A stretch of DNA of 64,000 nt from Paenibacillus catalpae (GTDB lineage Bacteria; Bacillota; Bacilli; Paenibacillales; Paenibacillaceae): contig NZ_FOMT01000003.1 of assembly GCF_900112695.1 (NCBI RefSeq), positions 496,001 through 560,000 of the forward strand, written 5' to 3'. The notes under the pieces are model-generated. The model made no database searches. It had not been told where the DNA came from and saw only the letters and a list, made by a program, of their open reading frames with translations. The position numbers and the translations under genes were made by a program. The stretch's first letter is position 1. Every line of letters begins with the position of its first letter. Shown here in pieces: positions 8,455 to 17,213 of this stretch.

Positions 8455-9405
8455 ATGGGGAAGGACAAAGGACAATATTCGTTCTCAACATGCTGGAATA
8501 TTAAGCGGCATCATACAGGCAGCGGAATGATCGAGGAGATCAAGGAGCTTGGCTTCCGCTATGTTGAGCTGAACTATAATGTGACAAATGAGCTGTTAAC
8601 GACAATTGAGCCGATGATTGAACGGGCAGAAATCGGGGTGTCGAGCGTCCACAATACGTTCCCGCATGTAGCGGATCCCGATTACGGAACCGACTCGGTA
8701 TTGCTGGGCTTCGACGACGAGGAGAAGCGCCAGCGCGCAATCGAGCTGCTGATTCGTTCAGCCGAATACGCGAACCGGTACGGGGCGAAGGCCGTTGTTG
8801 TTCATCCGGGAGAGGTTCCTTTCGACTACAACATCGATCAGGAGCTCAAGAAGATTTATAACGAGCAAGGCGCGGAATCGTCCGCTTACATCAAGCTTTG
8901 GAGCGAAATGATCGAGCGCAGGGAGTCATTAGCCGGCCACTATCTGCAACGGATCGGAGATAGTCTCGAGGAAGTATGCGACCGGATTGACGCAAAGGGC
9001 TGGGACGTATCGATCGGAATCGAAACACGCTCGCGCTGCTACCAGATGCCGACGCTTGGAGAAGCGAAATCGGTCTTCGACCGGCTGAAAGGCGCGAGGG
9101 TTGGTTTATGGTACGATTTTGGCCATGGCATGATGATGGAGCGAATGGGACTATACGATAATGCGCGGGAAATGGAAGCGATCAAGGATCATGTCGTCGG
9201 CATTCATATTCATGAAACGGTGGGCTTGTCGGATCACTGGTGCCCTTACGTGCACAGCGGCGATAGGAACTACTTTGACCGTTTCCTCCCGATTATCGCA
9301 GCGGCTCCCGTGAAGGTGTATGAGCTGAAGGCGGCATGTACGCCGGAGGAAATCGAACTCAGCCATGAACGGCTGCTCGATAAACTAGCGGCATTCGGGG
9401 GATAG
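8455..9405 (+). CDS. sugar phosphate isomerase/epimerase, TIM barrel
   Basis: A 316-residue xylose-isomerase-like TIM barrel (AP endonuclease family 2 superfamily). The usual divalent metal set is recognisable as Glu190 (GIETRS), Asp221 (YDFGHG), His251 or His253 (GIHIHE) and Glu290 (YELKA), so it should be an active isomerase or epimerase. The exact sugar is unknown. The start is ATG 8455, 8 bases after GGAGGG; GTG 8452 is possible. It follows the permeases in one operon and precedes two unassigned genes and a GH105 enzyme, which places it in catabolism of the imported uronic-acid-containing glycan. Confidence 0.85.
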   Translation: MGKDKGQYSFSTCWNIKRHHTGSGMIEEIKELGFRYVELNYNVTNELLTTIEPMIERAEIGVSSVHNTFPHVADPDYGTDSVLLGFDDEEKRQRAIELLIRSAEYANRYGAKAVVVHPGEVPFDYNIDQELKKIYNEQGAESSAYIKLWSEMIERRESLAGHYLQRIGDSLEEVCDRIDAKGWDVSIGIETRSRCYQMPTLGEAKSVFDRLKGARVGLWYDFGHGMMMERMGLYDNAREMEAIKDHVVGIHIHETVGLSDHWCPYVHSGDRNYFDRFLPIIAAAPVKVYELKAACTPEEIELSHERLLDKLAAFGG

Positions 9406-9408
9406 AGC

Positions 9409-10092
9409 ATGGACATCAAGCTCTTGGCAGCTTACGCACCGAGGTTATATTTGGATAAGAAGGAACCTTTCTATCCGGTACGGGTGGGAGTGACCAAGAT
9501 TCGGCAGGGCGGGCATTCCCCGTCCTTTCCGCGCAGGTTTGAACATCTGGCGCGAGAAATTGAATATGTGATTGAATTCGCTATTTACTGGGATTATGAC
9601 AGTCAGCATTTGTACGAGCTGGAGCATGTCTGGGTGCACGTGGATAAGGATGGCGCAGTTGCGGATGCGGAGGCAAGCTTCCATGGCAAATATATGAAGG
9701 CACTGCTTCCGGACCGATCAAACCTGGACGGGAAGACGGTAAGCCTCTATTCTCAGCCGGGAAAGCATGCTTTCTCGGCAATACCCATCCTATTCGAGCT
9801 GCTGCCCCATGCAAGAACCGCTACGGATCAGGACGCCGGATTGGATGGCCTGACCCTGCCGGATTGGTATAAGGCCAAGGGGCAGTACGACGACAAGACA
9901 AATGAGCTGGTACGAACCTATCAGCAAAAATATCACCGTTTTACGCCAACCTTCGAATTCGTCCCTTATGAACTCGCCGAGAAGGAGCTCTTGTTTGTTC
10001 CATGGGAAGAACTGTACGAGGAAATACCGGATCGAATCGAAGCGGAGCTGGCAACGATCAGGCATCGCTTAAAGGAACCTTTGGAAGGATGA
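9409..10092 (+). CDS. unrecognised 227-residue protein, possibly Vps62-like fold
   Basis: I do not recognise a named family with confidence. There is no signal peptide or membrane helix. The order of motifs, APRLYLDKKEPFYPVRV near the N-terminus, LYELEHVWVHVDKDG in the middle, then EASFHGKYM and GKHAFSA, recalls the WEHV...SxHG...GSHA pattern of Vps62 and necrosis-inducing-protein folds, which bind a metal with His and acidic residues. This is a resemblance read by eye, not a proven homology. The gene starts 4 bases after the isomerase stop and ends 5 bases before the next start, so it is translationally tied to the glycan operon. Confidence 0.7.
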   Translation: MDIKLLAAYAPRLYLDKKEPFYPVRVGVTKIRQGGHSPSFPRRFEHLAREIEYVIEFAIYWDYDSQHLYELEHVWVHVDKDGAVADAEASFHGKYMKALLPDRSNLDGKTVSLYSQPGKHAFSAIPILFELLPHARTATDQDAGLDGLTLPDWYKAKGQYDDKTNELVRTYQQKYHRFTPTFEFVPYELAEKELLFVPWEELYEEIPDRIEAELATIRHRLKEPLEG

Positions 10093-10097
10093 TTACA

Positions 10098-11858
10098 ATG
10101 TACGAGAAGCTGGCAGCCGTCAACGACGGCTGGGTCAAACGAGGAGCAGATAATCAAATCATGGACAGTCAAAGCCGCTTCTATGGCGGAGTGGCTGATC
10201 CGGACAGCGGGATCCCTTTTGCAACCCATACGGGAACGTTAGCGGTCATGGCCATCTGGGGATGCGCCCTTGTTGATGAACAGTCCCGATATTATCATGA
10301 CGAGCAGCTGCTGTACCGGCTGGAGTTGTCGGCCGCTTTTATTGTCCGCCAGCAGCATGCCGACGGCACGATTTCGCCGGGCTGGACGAATATGCATTCC
10401 CCTCCGGATACGGCTTTTGCCGTTGTTGGGCTTGCCCAGCTTTATGAGCTGCTGGAAAAGCATGACTGGGAGGCGTTGGTTTCCGTTCGCAGCCATATCC
10501 GCCGCTTCCTTGAGCAGTCCGTTCCGGCCATGCTGACCGGAGGCTGCCATACCCCTAATCACCGCTGGGTCCTGACGGCCGCCCTTGGTTTCCTGTACCG
10601 GCTGACCGGCATTGAAGAGCTTGTCGCGAGAGCGGATGCCTGGCTAGCCGAAGGGATCGATTGTACGGAAGACGGGGAATGGACCGAACGCAGCAACGGT
10701 ATTTATAACGGGGTAAGCGACGTGATGCTGTATCATACGGCTGAGCTGCTTAGCCATCCCGAGCTCTTGGAGCCGGTTCGCCGCAACCTGCGAATGATGG
10801 CTTATCTGATCCATCCGGACGGGGAGGTGGTAACGGATTATTCCGGCCGGCAGGACTTTGGCCATCCATATGATATGTCCGGTTATTTGCTGGTATCCTG
10901 CCTGATGGCGGAGTATGACAAGGATCCGCTGTTTGCGGCGCTTGCAGAATTAGGAGCTGACTGTTCTACCCATCCGGGAGCGATTCCGAATAACGCTTTG
11001 CTAGGCTTGTTGCTTCACCCTGAATTGCGCGAAACTGCGGTTAAGCCGGGCAAATTGCCTGATCCATACAAGGTAGTCATTAACGGGCAATTCGACAGGA
11101 AGCATTATTTAAGCCAGATGGACTCGGCCGGACATGGCGGGAAGATCTACCACAGCCGTCTTCATCCCGAGTTTGGCGCTCCGGTTGCCCGGCAGCGGGA
11201 TGGTCACACCAGTGTAACGGTTATGGCGGAAACTAATTCTTTCTTTGCGCTGCGGCATGGGAAAGCAAAGCTGCTTGGCGTACAGGTGAGCAGCACGTTT
11301 GAGCCGGGCTTTATCAAGATGAACGGGATGGAACAGCTGGATAACGGCTACCTGCTTTCCGGAACAGAGGCGAAAGGCTACTACGGTCCGATTGCAACCG
11401 ACAGGCTGCCGGAATTTGCGGCAGGCCAGGTCAGTCCTTGGTATCTGCTTCCGCATCAGCTGCGTGAAGTTACGCATTTGCAGCAGCATCAGGTGCAAGT
11501 GGAGTTGACTGAAACCGGAGACGGCTGGAAACTTCGCGTAAGCTGCGACAAGCCGGATGTGCTGATGACCCAGATTTCCTTCATATTCGGGAAGGATGGG
11601 GAATTCAGCGGAGGTGAGCGGTCAACTGCCGAAGCGGGCTCCGAGTTTTGGAAGGACGGTACGGTGACCTTCAAGGCCGGCGACGACTGGATCGAGCTGG
11701 ACGGCGGCGCGCACGAGCACCGGATGAAATCCATCCGCGGAGCTTCCTATCCGGCTGACTGCCAGACCCTTGTCGTAAACGTGCTAACGCCATATGAGCG
11801 GACGTTCCATATTCGACTGTCGCAATCAGCGGATGGTATGGGGAGGAACGGACAATGA
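10098..11858 (+). CDS. unassigned protein, candidate toroid-type polysaccharide lyase
   Basis: 586 residues, cytosolic, no signal peptide. The N-terminal part (about 1-300) is helical and reads like an alpha/alpha toroid. The C-terminal part (about 320-580) is beta-rich with regular short strands and ends YERTFHIRLS, as in the sheet domains of heparinase II/III, PL8 and PL15 type lyases. Candidate catalytic residues by analogy are Asn154-His155 (TPNHRW), Tyr203 (NGIYNG) and Tyr212-His213 (MLYHTAEL); none is proven. ATG 10098 lies 9 bases after GGAAGG; ATG 10089 is possible. Its stop overlaps the GH105 start by ATGA, and a lyase making unsaturated ends would feed GH105. An inactive hydrolase-like toroid protein is the main alternative. 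Confidence 0.75.
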   Translation: MYEKLAAVNDGWVKRGADNQIMDSQSRFYGGVADPDSGIPFATHTGTLAVMAIWGCALVDEQSRYYHDEQLLYRLELSAAFIVRQQHADGTISPGWTNMHSPPDTAFAVVGLAQLYELLEKHDWEALVSVRSHIRRFLEQSVPAMLTGGCHTPNHRWVLTAALGFLYRLTGIEELVARADAWLAEGIDCTEDGEWTERSNGIYNGVSDVMLYHTAELLSHPELLEPVRRNLRMMAYLIHPDGEVVTDYSGRQDFGHPYDMSGYLLVSCLMAEYDKDPLFAALAELGADCSTHPGAIPNNALLGLLLHPELRETAVKPGKLPDPYKVVINGQFDRKHYLSQMDSAGHGGKIYHSRLHPEFGAPVARQRDGHTSVTVMAETNSFFALRHGKAKLLGVQVSSTFEPGFIKMNGMEQLDNGYLLSGTEAKGYYGPIATDRLPEFAAGQVSPWYLLPHQLREVTHLQQHQVQVELTETGDGWKLRVSCDKPDVLMTQISFIFGKDGEFSGGERSTAEAGSEFWKDGTVTFKAGDDWIELDGGAHEHRMKSIRGASYPADCQTLVVNVLTPYERTFHIRLSQSADGMGRNGQ

Positions 11859-14092
11859 CCGTATATATAGAGCCCCGGGACAGCGCGAGGTATGCGTTTG
11901 GCGATGAGGAACGCCGCATTCTGGAGCTGGTGGCCAGCCGTTATGTCGGCGCCAATCCGCCAATTCCGTTTGCCTGTCGCGCCTTCTCGCATCAGGGCAT
12001 TCTGCAAAATGAAGAAGGCTTGTACGACATGGAGCTGACTTCCCGCTGGCCGCAAGCGGCAAACGGCGATTACGCTTACGTGTACGGACTTGTGTGGAGC
12101 GACAATGAGCGCTCCATTGATTGTAATCTGGAGCCTATCGGTCCAATACGGTTATATATGAACGATCAGCCGTTATTCCGTACGTCTGCAGTGGAAGAGA
12201 TGAAGCCGGATGCCCGCGTTGTTATTCCGATGCTGCTCGCCAAAGGGTGGAACCGGATTTTGATCGAAGCAAGGCGGACGCCTGCAGGCTTCGGCTGCCG
12301 ATTTGGAGCAGATGAAGCGAAGGTGCGGATTTTGAACGTGCTTGCTCCATTTTCCGGCCGTGAAGGAAGTGCCGGATGGGTATTCTCGGAGCCGGTGAAG
12401 AAGTCCTGTTACGGAGAAGGGAATTTCCCTGATGATCGTCAGCCGGAAGAGGAGACTGGCATCCGCTGGCTTCCTCGCACGAAGTGGCGGGAAGAGGAGG
12501 AAGCAAAGCCGAACCTGGAGCGTCTGTACGGGAGTCCGGAGACAACGGTTGCCGGCTATGGCTGGACACAGCTTCCGGTATCGGGGGCAGCAGATTCTCT
12601 TGTGCTGGAAGGATGTGTATTTGGACCGGCTTCGGTGTGGCTGGACGGCAAGCTTGTGCTCAGTCTGGCTGAAGCGGGAGCTTTCCGTGAAAGTTTGAAG
12701 CCGGAGGATGGCAAAGGTCATCTATTGATCCGTACGGAAAGCGGTGCGCGGGGCTGGGGCTTCGAGCTGAGGGCTTCGGCAGACGGCAAGCCGCTTGCTT
12801 TGGAACAGCCTGTACACATTCACGGTTACGGCGGCTCATGGCTTTATGCCGGGCCAATTGCTGCAAATACGGAGCTGGATGCCTCTATGATAGGCCAGGT
12901 GTCTACCCTCCTGCCTGCTGCTGATCTTAACGGACAGCCTTCCGGCAGCACCTATTGGGAGCTGGATATGCCTCAGACCCGTCTTCGTCCGTTCTACGAG
13001 AACGCGATGCTGAGCAACAAATGGACCGTAGGAACTGCCACCAATTATGGCCGGTGGGATTATCCGCTTGGCGTCACCATGTATGGATTGCTGCGTACGG
13101 CGAGGGAATTAAACCGCGAGGATTGGTCCAATTATGCGCTGTCGCATATCCGCACTTGCACGGATATGTACGATTACTCCTTGTGGGACCGCCAGGAATA
13201 CGGCTTCCCTAGCGTCAATCATCAACTGGTGCTGATGCGGATGCTGGACAATTGCGGCTCGTTTGGCTCTGCGATGCTGGAAGCACATTTGCAGGAAGGT
13301 GACGGCATATTCCGGCGTATTGCGGATAAGGTCGCGGACTTTATGCTGAAGCGGCTGGAACGTAGAGAGGACGGCGCCTTCTTCCGGCTGAGCGAAGGGG
13401 AGTATTTCGACAACACGCTTTGGGCAGATGATCTGTATATGAGCGGGCCTTTCCTGACTCGTTATGCGGTCATCAGCGGAAATCGTGAAGCGTTAGATGA
13501 AGCAGCACGGCAGTTTTTGCTGTTCCGACATTACCTGTTTATGGAAGAAGAACGGATTATGTCGCACGTGTATGATTTCAAATACGGCCAGGCCACCAGA
13601 GTGCCTTGGGGACGGGGCAACGGGTGGGTGTTGTTCTCCCTCTCCGAATTGCTTGAACGTTTGCCGGAAGATCATCCGAATCGCGATGCGCTGCTCGATT
13701 TCTTCCGGACGATGTGTTCCGGGGTTGCCGACCTACAGGGAAGCTCGGGCTTATGGAGACAGGTATTAAACGAACCGGAAGCCTATGAAGAAGCTTCTTG
13801 TACCGCGATGTTCGCTTACGCTTTCGCCCGCGGTATCCGCTTTGGCTGGCTGCCGGGCAATCGCGATTATGCGGCTGCGGCAAGGAAGGCGTGGAGGGGA
13901 TTAACCGAAAAAGCGATTGACCGTTCGGGCAATGTGCACGGCGTATGCAGCGGCTCGAGGTACTCTTTCTCCCCGGATTATTATATGTACGACTTGCGCA
14001 CGGTCGTTAACGATAATCATGGCATCGGCATTATGATGCTTGCCGGCGTGGAAGTCAGCTTGCTAAACGGTGCAAGAAAGCCTGCCGGTTAG
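11855..14092 (+). CDS. GH105 unsaturated glycanyl hydrolase with N-terminal extension
   Basis: 745 residues, cytosolic. The C-terminal half (about 370-740) is a GH105/YteR-type alpha-six barrel: YGRWDYPLGVTMYGLLRTA, then LWADDLYMSGPFL with candidate catalytic Asp525/Asp526, and VPWGRGNGWVLFSLSELLE. Such enzymes hydrate the delta-4,5 double bond left by a lyase and release an unsaturated uronic acid. Known YteR-type enzymes are only about 350-400 residues, so the first 360 residues are an extra part; they look beta-rich (NRILIEARRTPAGFG, VSGAADSLVLEG) and may be a carbohydrate-binding-like sandwich. The ATGA overlap with the preceding lyase-like gene implies coupled translation. Confidence 0.9.
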   Translation: MTVYIEPRDSARYAFGDEERRILELVASRYVGANPPIPFACRAFSHQGILQNEEGLYDMELTSRWPQAANGDYAYVYGLVWSDNERSIDCNLEPIGPIRLYMNDQPLFRTSAVEEMKPDARVVIPMLLAKGWNRILIEARRTPAGFGCRFGADEAKVRILNVLAPFSGREGSAGWVFSEPVKKSCYGEGNFPDDRQPEEETGIRWLPRTKWREEEEAKPNLERLYGSPETTVAGYGWTQLPVSGAADSLVLEGCVFGPASVWLDGKLVLSLAEAGAFRESLKPEDGKGHLLIRTESGARGWGFELRASADGKPLALEQPVHIHGYGGSWLYAGPIAANTELDASMIGQVSTLLPAADLNGQPSGSTYWELDMPQTRLRPFYENAMLSNKWTVGTATNYGRWDYPLGVTMYGLLRTARELNREDWSNYALSHIRTCTDMYDYSLWDRQEYGFPSVNHQLVLMRMLDNCGSFGSAMLEAHLQEGDGIFRRIADKVADFMLKRLERREDGAFFRLSEGEYFDNTLWADDLYMSGPFLTRYAVISGNREALDEAARQFLLFRHYLFMEEERIMSHVYDFKYGQATRVPWGRGNGWVLFSLSELLERLPEDHPNRDALLDFFRTMCSGVADLQGSSGLWRQVLNEPEAYEEASCTAMFAYAFARGIRFGWLPGNRDYAAAARKAWRGLTEKAIDRSGNVHGVCSGSRYSFSPDYYMYDLRTVVNDNHGIGIMMLAGVEVSLLNGARKPAG

Positions 14093-14116
14093 CAAGCTCA
14101 GAAAGGGGGAGAAGCG

Positions 14117-14788
14117 TTGTTTGCAATTAAGCTTGGTGCGGCATTAGCCCTTGGTCTGCTGATCGGGGTGGACCGCCAGCTCCGGCATAAGCCCCTTGGG
14201 ATCAAGACGAGTATGGTTATATCGGTCGCAAGCTGCCTCATTACGATGGTCTCCATTGAAGCGGCAGCTTCGCTTTCCCATCCGGGAATGACCAACATGG
14301 ATCCAATGCGTCTGGCTGCGCAAATCGTGAGCGGCGTTGGCTTTATATGCGCCGGAGTTATTCTGAGGCGGAACAATGATGTGATTTCCGGCCTGACGAC
14401 AGCCGCTATGGTTTGGTCCGCTTCGGCGCTTGGCATAGCGGCAGGTGCCGGCTTTTACAAGGAAGCTTTTACTGCAGCCGGCATTATTATTCTTGCCGTT
14501 AATCTGGTGCCGCTTGCCGTTCGCGCATTGGGTCCGTCGAAGCTGCGTGAGCGTGACGTATCGGTCTGCATGACCTTCGACCGTTCGGCGGAGCTCGGCG
14601 GAATGCTCGAGAACATCCGGTCCGATCATCAGATCAAGCATACAACAATCAAAGACATTGGAGATGGCCGAAAGGAAATCCGGCTCGTCCTGTCGTCCGG
14701 GGATCTCTATCCGACGACCTCTGTCTATGATGAGATGCGCCGTTTAAAGAATGTCCTCTCGGTTGAAGTAGAAAATATAAGTTCATAA
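14117..14788 (+). CDS. MgtC/SapB family membrane protein
   Basis: 223 residues. The N-terminal part holds about five membrane helices with the family pattern LGLLIGVDRQLRHKPLGIKT and the conserved GVGFICAGVILRRN stretch; a soluble ACT-like domain lies at about 140-223. MgtC proteins affect magnesium homeostasis and virulence or membrane potential in other bacteria. The start is TTG 14117 with AAAGGGGGAG 5 bases upstream. It follows the GH105 gene by only 24 bases with no terminator between, so it appears to be the last gene of the locus A operon, an unusual neighbour for sugar genes. Confidence 0.85.
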   Translation: MFAIKLGAALALGLLIGVDRQLRHKPLGIKTSMVISVASCLITMVSIEAAASLSHPGMTNMDPMRLAAQIVSGVGFICAGVILRRNNDVISGLTTAAMVWSASALGIAAGAGFYKEAFTAAGIIILAVNLVPLAVRALGPSKLRERDVSVCMTFDRSAELGGMLENIRSDHQIKHTTIKDIGDGRKEIRLVLSSGDLYPTTSVYDEMRRLKNVLSVEVENISS

Positions 14789-14818
14789 GAGCAATTTTCA
14801 TTTATTCCAGATAACCGT

Positions 14819-14832
14819 TGAAAGCGCTCTCC
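14819..14832 (+). promoter_or_regulatory. cre-like operator before the LacI gene
   Basis: TGAAAGCGCTCTCC matches the cre consensus at 12 of 14 positions, 50 bases before the LacI-type gene. Because LacI-family repressors bind similar GCGC-centred palindromes, it may instead be the autoregulatory operator of that gene. Confidence 0.4.
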
Positions 14833-14882
14833 TTAACGCGCATAATGGACTTAAATATGTTACGTGCGAATGGAGACTGCCC

Positions 14883-15926
14883 ATGATGAAAGCGACCATA
14901 TATGATGTAGCTAAGGAAGCCGGCGTATCGATTGCAACGGTATCACTTGTCATTAACGGCAAAGGAAAAATCAGCGAAGAACGCCGGGAAGAGATCAGGC
15001 AGATCATGGTGCGCATGGGCTACAAGCCAAGCATGATTGCTACTGCCCTTACCGGCAAGAAGACGTATGCATTTGGTTTGCTCGTGCCGGACATCTCGAA
15101 TCCTTTCTTCGCCGAGATTGCGAGGGCCGTTGAGGATGAAGGGCAGCGCCACGGATACAGCGTCTTTATTTGCAGCACGGATAACAAGGACGAGAAGGCC
15201 CGGCATTATGCCGCGCTGCTGCAGCAGAAGAATGTAGACGGCGTCATTATCAGCACGGGTATGAAAGAGCTGTCCGTATTGAACCCTTTACTCCAGGGCG
15301 GAGTTCCGGTTGCGCTGCTCGCCCGGGAATTTCCTTCGGTTGCGGTTCCGTCCGTTGTTGTGGACGATTATGCGGGAGGCGCAGCAGCGGCAGAGCATTT
15401 GATCTCGCTTGGCCATAGCCGGCTCGCGGTGCTGGCCGAACAGGAATCAATCAGCAGCAGCAGAGAACGCGTGCGTGGGTTTAGACAGACTGCCGAAGCA
15501 GCAGGCGTATTCCTGGAACCGCTATTCGTCGTCAGCTGCGGTCATAAAGACGGCAAGGACAGAGCGATGGAGCTGCTCCAAATGAAGGACCGTCCAACCG
15601 CGATCTTTTGCTGCAACGACCTTCTTGCGATTGGTGCACTGCGGGCGGCCAAGGAAATGGGCATGCGGATTCCGCAGGACTGCTCCATTATTGGATTTGA
15701 CGATACGGTACTCGCTTCCGTAACGGATCCGCCGCTGACAACGATTGCCCAACCAATCGAACAGATGGGGCAGAAGGCTGTACAGCTTCTGGTCCGTCAG
15801 ATCGGACAGCCGGGAGAAGAGGCCGAGAGAATTGTGCTCCCTCCATCTCTAACGATCCGGCAGTCGGCAGCGGTGCCAAGTAATGATTCCCGGTATAACC
15901 ATCTGGATGAAAAAACCTCAGGCTGA
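14883..15926 (+). CDS. LacI family transcriptional regulator
   Basis: 347 residues. The N-terminal HTH and hinge are textbook: ATIYDVAKEAGVSIATVSLV at about residues 4-23, recognition helix and hinge to about 60, then a periplasmic-binding-protein-like effector domain (LLVPDISNPFFAEIARAVED, and the C-terminal IGFDDTVLASVTDPPLTTI). It should repress a sugar gene set until a sugar or sugar phosphate binds. ATG 14883 and ATG 14886 are adjacent and either may be used. It is followed by a terminator, so it is a single-gene unit; likely targets are its own promoter and the oxidoreductase downstream. Confidence 0.95.
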   Translation: MMKATIYDVAKEAGVSIATVSLVINGKGKISEERREEIRQIMVRMGYKPSMIATALTGKKTYAFGLLVPDISNPFFAEIARAVEDEGQRHGYSVFICSTDNKDEKARHYAALLQQKNVDGVIISTGMKELSVLNPLLQGGVPVALLAREFPSVAVPSVVVDDYAGGAAAAEHLISLGHSRLAVLAEQESISSSRERVRGFRQTAEAAGVFLEPLFVVSCGHKDGKDRAMELLQMKDRPTAIFCCNDLLAIGALRAAKEMGMRIPQDCSIIGFDDTVLASVTDPPLTTIAQPIEQMGQKAVQLLVRQIGQPGEEAERIVLPPSLTIRQSAAVPSNDSRYNHLDEKTSG

Positions 15927-15942
15927 TTGTTCGGCTTGACTC

Positions 15943-15995
15943 AAAGGCCCGCGGGTTCGGAACACTTCCGGACTACGGGCCTTTATGATTGTTTT
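15943..15995 (+). terminator. intrinsic terminator
   Basis: Arms AAAGGCCCG (15943-15951) and CGGGCCTTT (15976-15984) with a further inner stem, then ATGATTGTTTTT. The in-frame ATG at 15985 lies in the tail of this structure, which argues against it as the start of the next gene. Confidence 0.8.
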
Positions 15996-16038
15996 TATGA
16001 AGGACAAGTTACTGATATACTGGGGAAGAGGTGATTTT

Positions 16039-17118
16039 ATGAGCATAGTACGGTTTGGCATTATAGGAGGCGGCTGGCGCAGCGAGTTTTTCCTGCGTAT
16101 TGCAAAGGCTTTGCCCGAACTGTTTGAAGTCGCGGGCGTCGTCGTGCGCGATGGGGAGAAAGGCAAAGCATTCGAGCAGACATGGGGAGTGTCCACATTC
16201 CGCACGATCGAAGCGATGCTGGAAGGTGCGTCACTGTCGTTCGCGGTTGTCAGTGTACCGAGGAAGGTTGCGCCGGATGTGATACTGGAGCTCTCCAGCA
16301 GGGATGTTCCCGTGCTGTGCGAGACACCTCCTGCCGAGAAGCTGGAGGATCTCATTGCGTTATACCGGCAGGTCGGCGGAAAAGGGCGTATCCAGGTTGC
16401 GGAGCAGTATGCCTTCCAGCCGAATCATGCCGGGAGGCTGGCCATTGTCCGTTCCGGCAAGCTTGGCGAGGTGACGCAGGCACAAGTGTCGGCTGCGCAC
16501 GATTATCATGGCATCAGCCTGATGCGCCGCTTCCTTGGCATTGGCTTCGAAAACGCGGCTATTCGTGCCACGTCCTTCACGTCGCCGATTATCGGGGGCC
16601 CAGGCCGTTCCGGTCCGCCGGAAGAGAGCCGCATCGTACAATCGCAGCAGGTTATGGCCTCCTTCGATTTTGGCGGAAAGTACGGCGTCTACGATTTTAC
16701 CGGCGACCAGTATTTCTCGTGGATCCGTTCACCGCGTCTGCTTGTGAGAGGAGAACGGGGCGAAATTAACAACTTTGATGTCCGTTACCTGCTCGATCAC
16801 CTGACCCCGGTCCATCTGCAGCTGACCCGTCAGCAAGCGGGTCTGGACGGCAATTTGGAAGGGTACTACTTGAAGAGCCTGCACTGCGGCGAACAGGTTG
16901 TCTACAGGAACACCACAGCGCCGGCGCGTTTGACCGACGACGAGATTGCAGTGGCTGCCTGCTTGGAACGGATGAGCGTCTATGCTGCCGGCGGAGAAGA
17001 TTTCTATAGCCTGGCGGAAGCATGCCAGGATCATTATCTGGCATTAATGATGCAGCAATCCCTGCAATCTGGCGAGACGGTCACGACTGAGACCCAATGC
17101 TGGGCGGAGGATAATTAA
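16039..17118 (+). CDS. Gfo/Idh/MocA family oxidoreductase
   Basis: 359 residues. An N-terminal Rossmann fold opens RFGIIGGGWRSEFFLR (NAD(P)-binding glycine motif) and is followed by a Gfo/Idh/MocA C-terminal alpha/beta domain. At the usual EKP lysine position the sequence reads CETPPAEK, so Lys is displaced from its normal place and the chemistry may differ. The start is ATG 16039, 7 bases after GAAGAGGTG; the upstream ATG 15985 is inside a terminator. Such enzymes oxidise or reduce sugars or inositols. It stands alone between the LacI-type and VanZ-like genes. Confidence 0.9.
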   Translation: MSIVRFGIIGGGWRSEFFLRIAKALPELFEVAGVVVRDGEKGKAFEQTWGVSTFRTIEAMLEGASLSFAVVSVPRKVAPDVILELSSRDVPVLCETPPAEKLEDLIALYRQVGGKGRIQVAEQYAFQPNHAGRLAIVRSGKLGEVTQAQVSAAHDYHGISLMRRFLGIGFENAAIRATSFTSPIIGGPGRSGPPEESRIVQSQQVMASFDFGGKYGVYDFTGDQYFSWIRSPRLLVRGERGEINNFDVRYLLDHLTPVHLQLTRQQAGLDGNLEGYYLKSLHCGEQVVYRNTTAPARLTDDEIAVAACLERMSVYAAGGEDFYSLAEACQDHYLALMMQQSLQSGETVTTETQCWAEDN

Positions 17119-17213
17119 GAAAAATTTTAGATTTGCCCTGCTTATTTTTTAAGCAATGCGTCTTATTCTGAATAAGTCAAGCAACTGGCTTATCAGAAAG
17201 GCAGGGATCAAGA

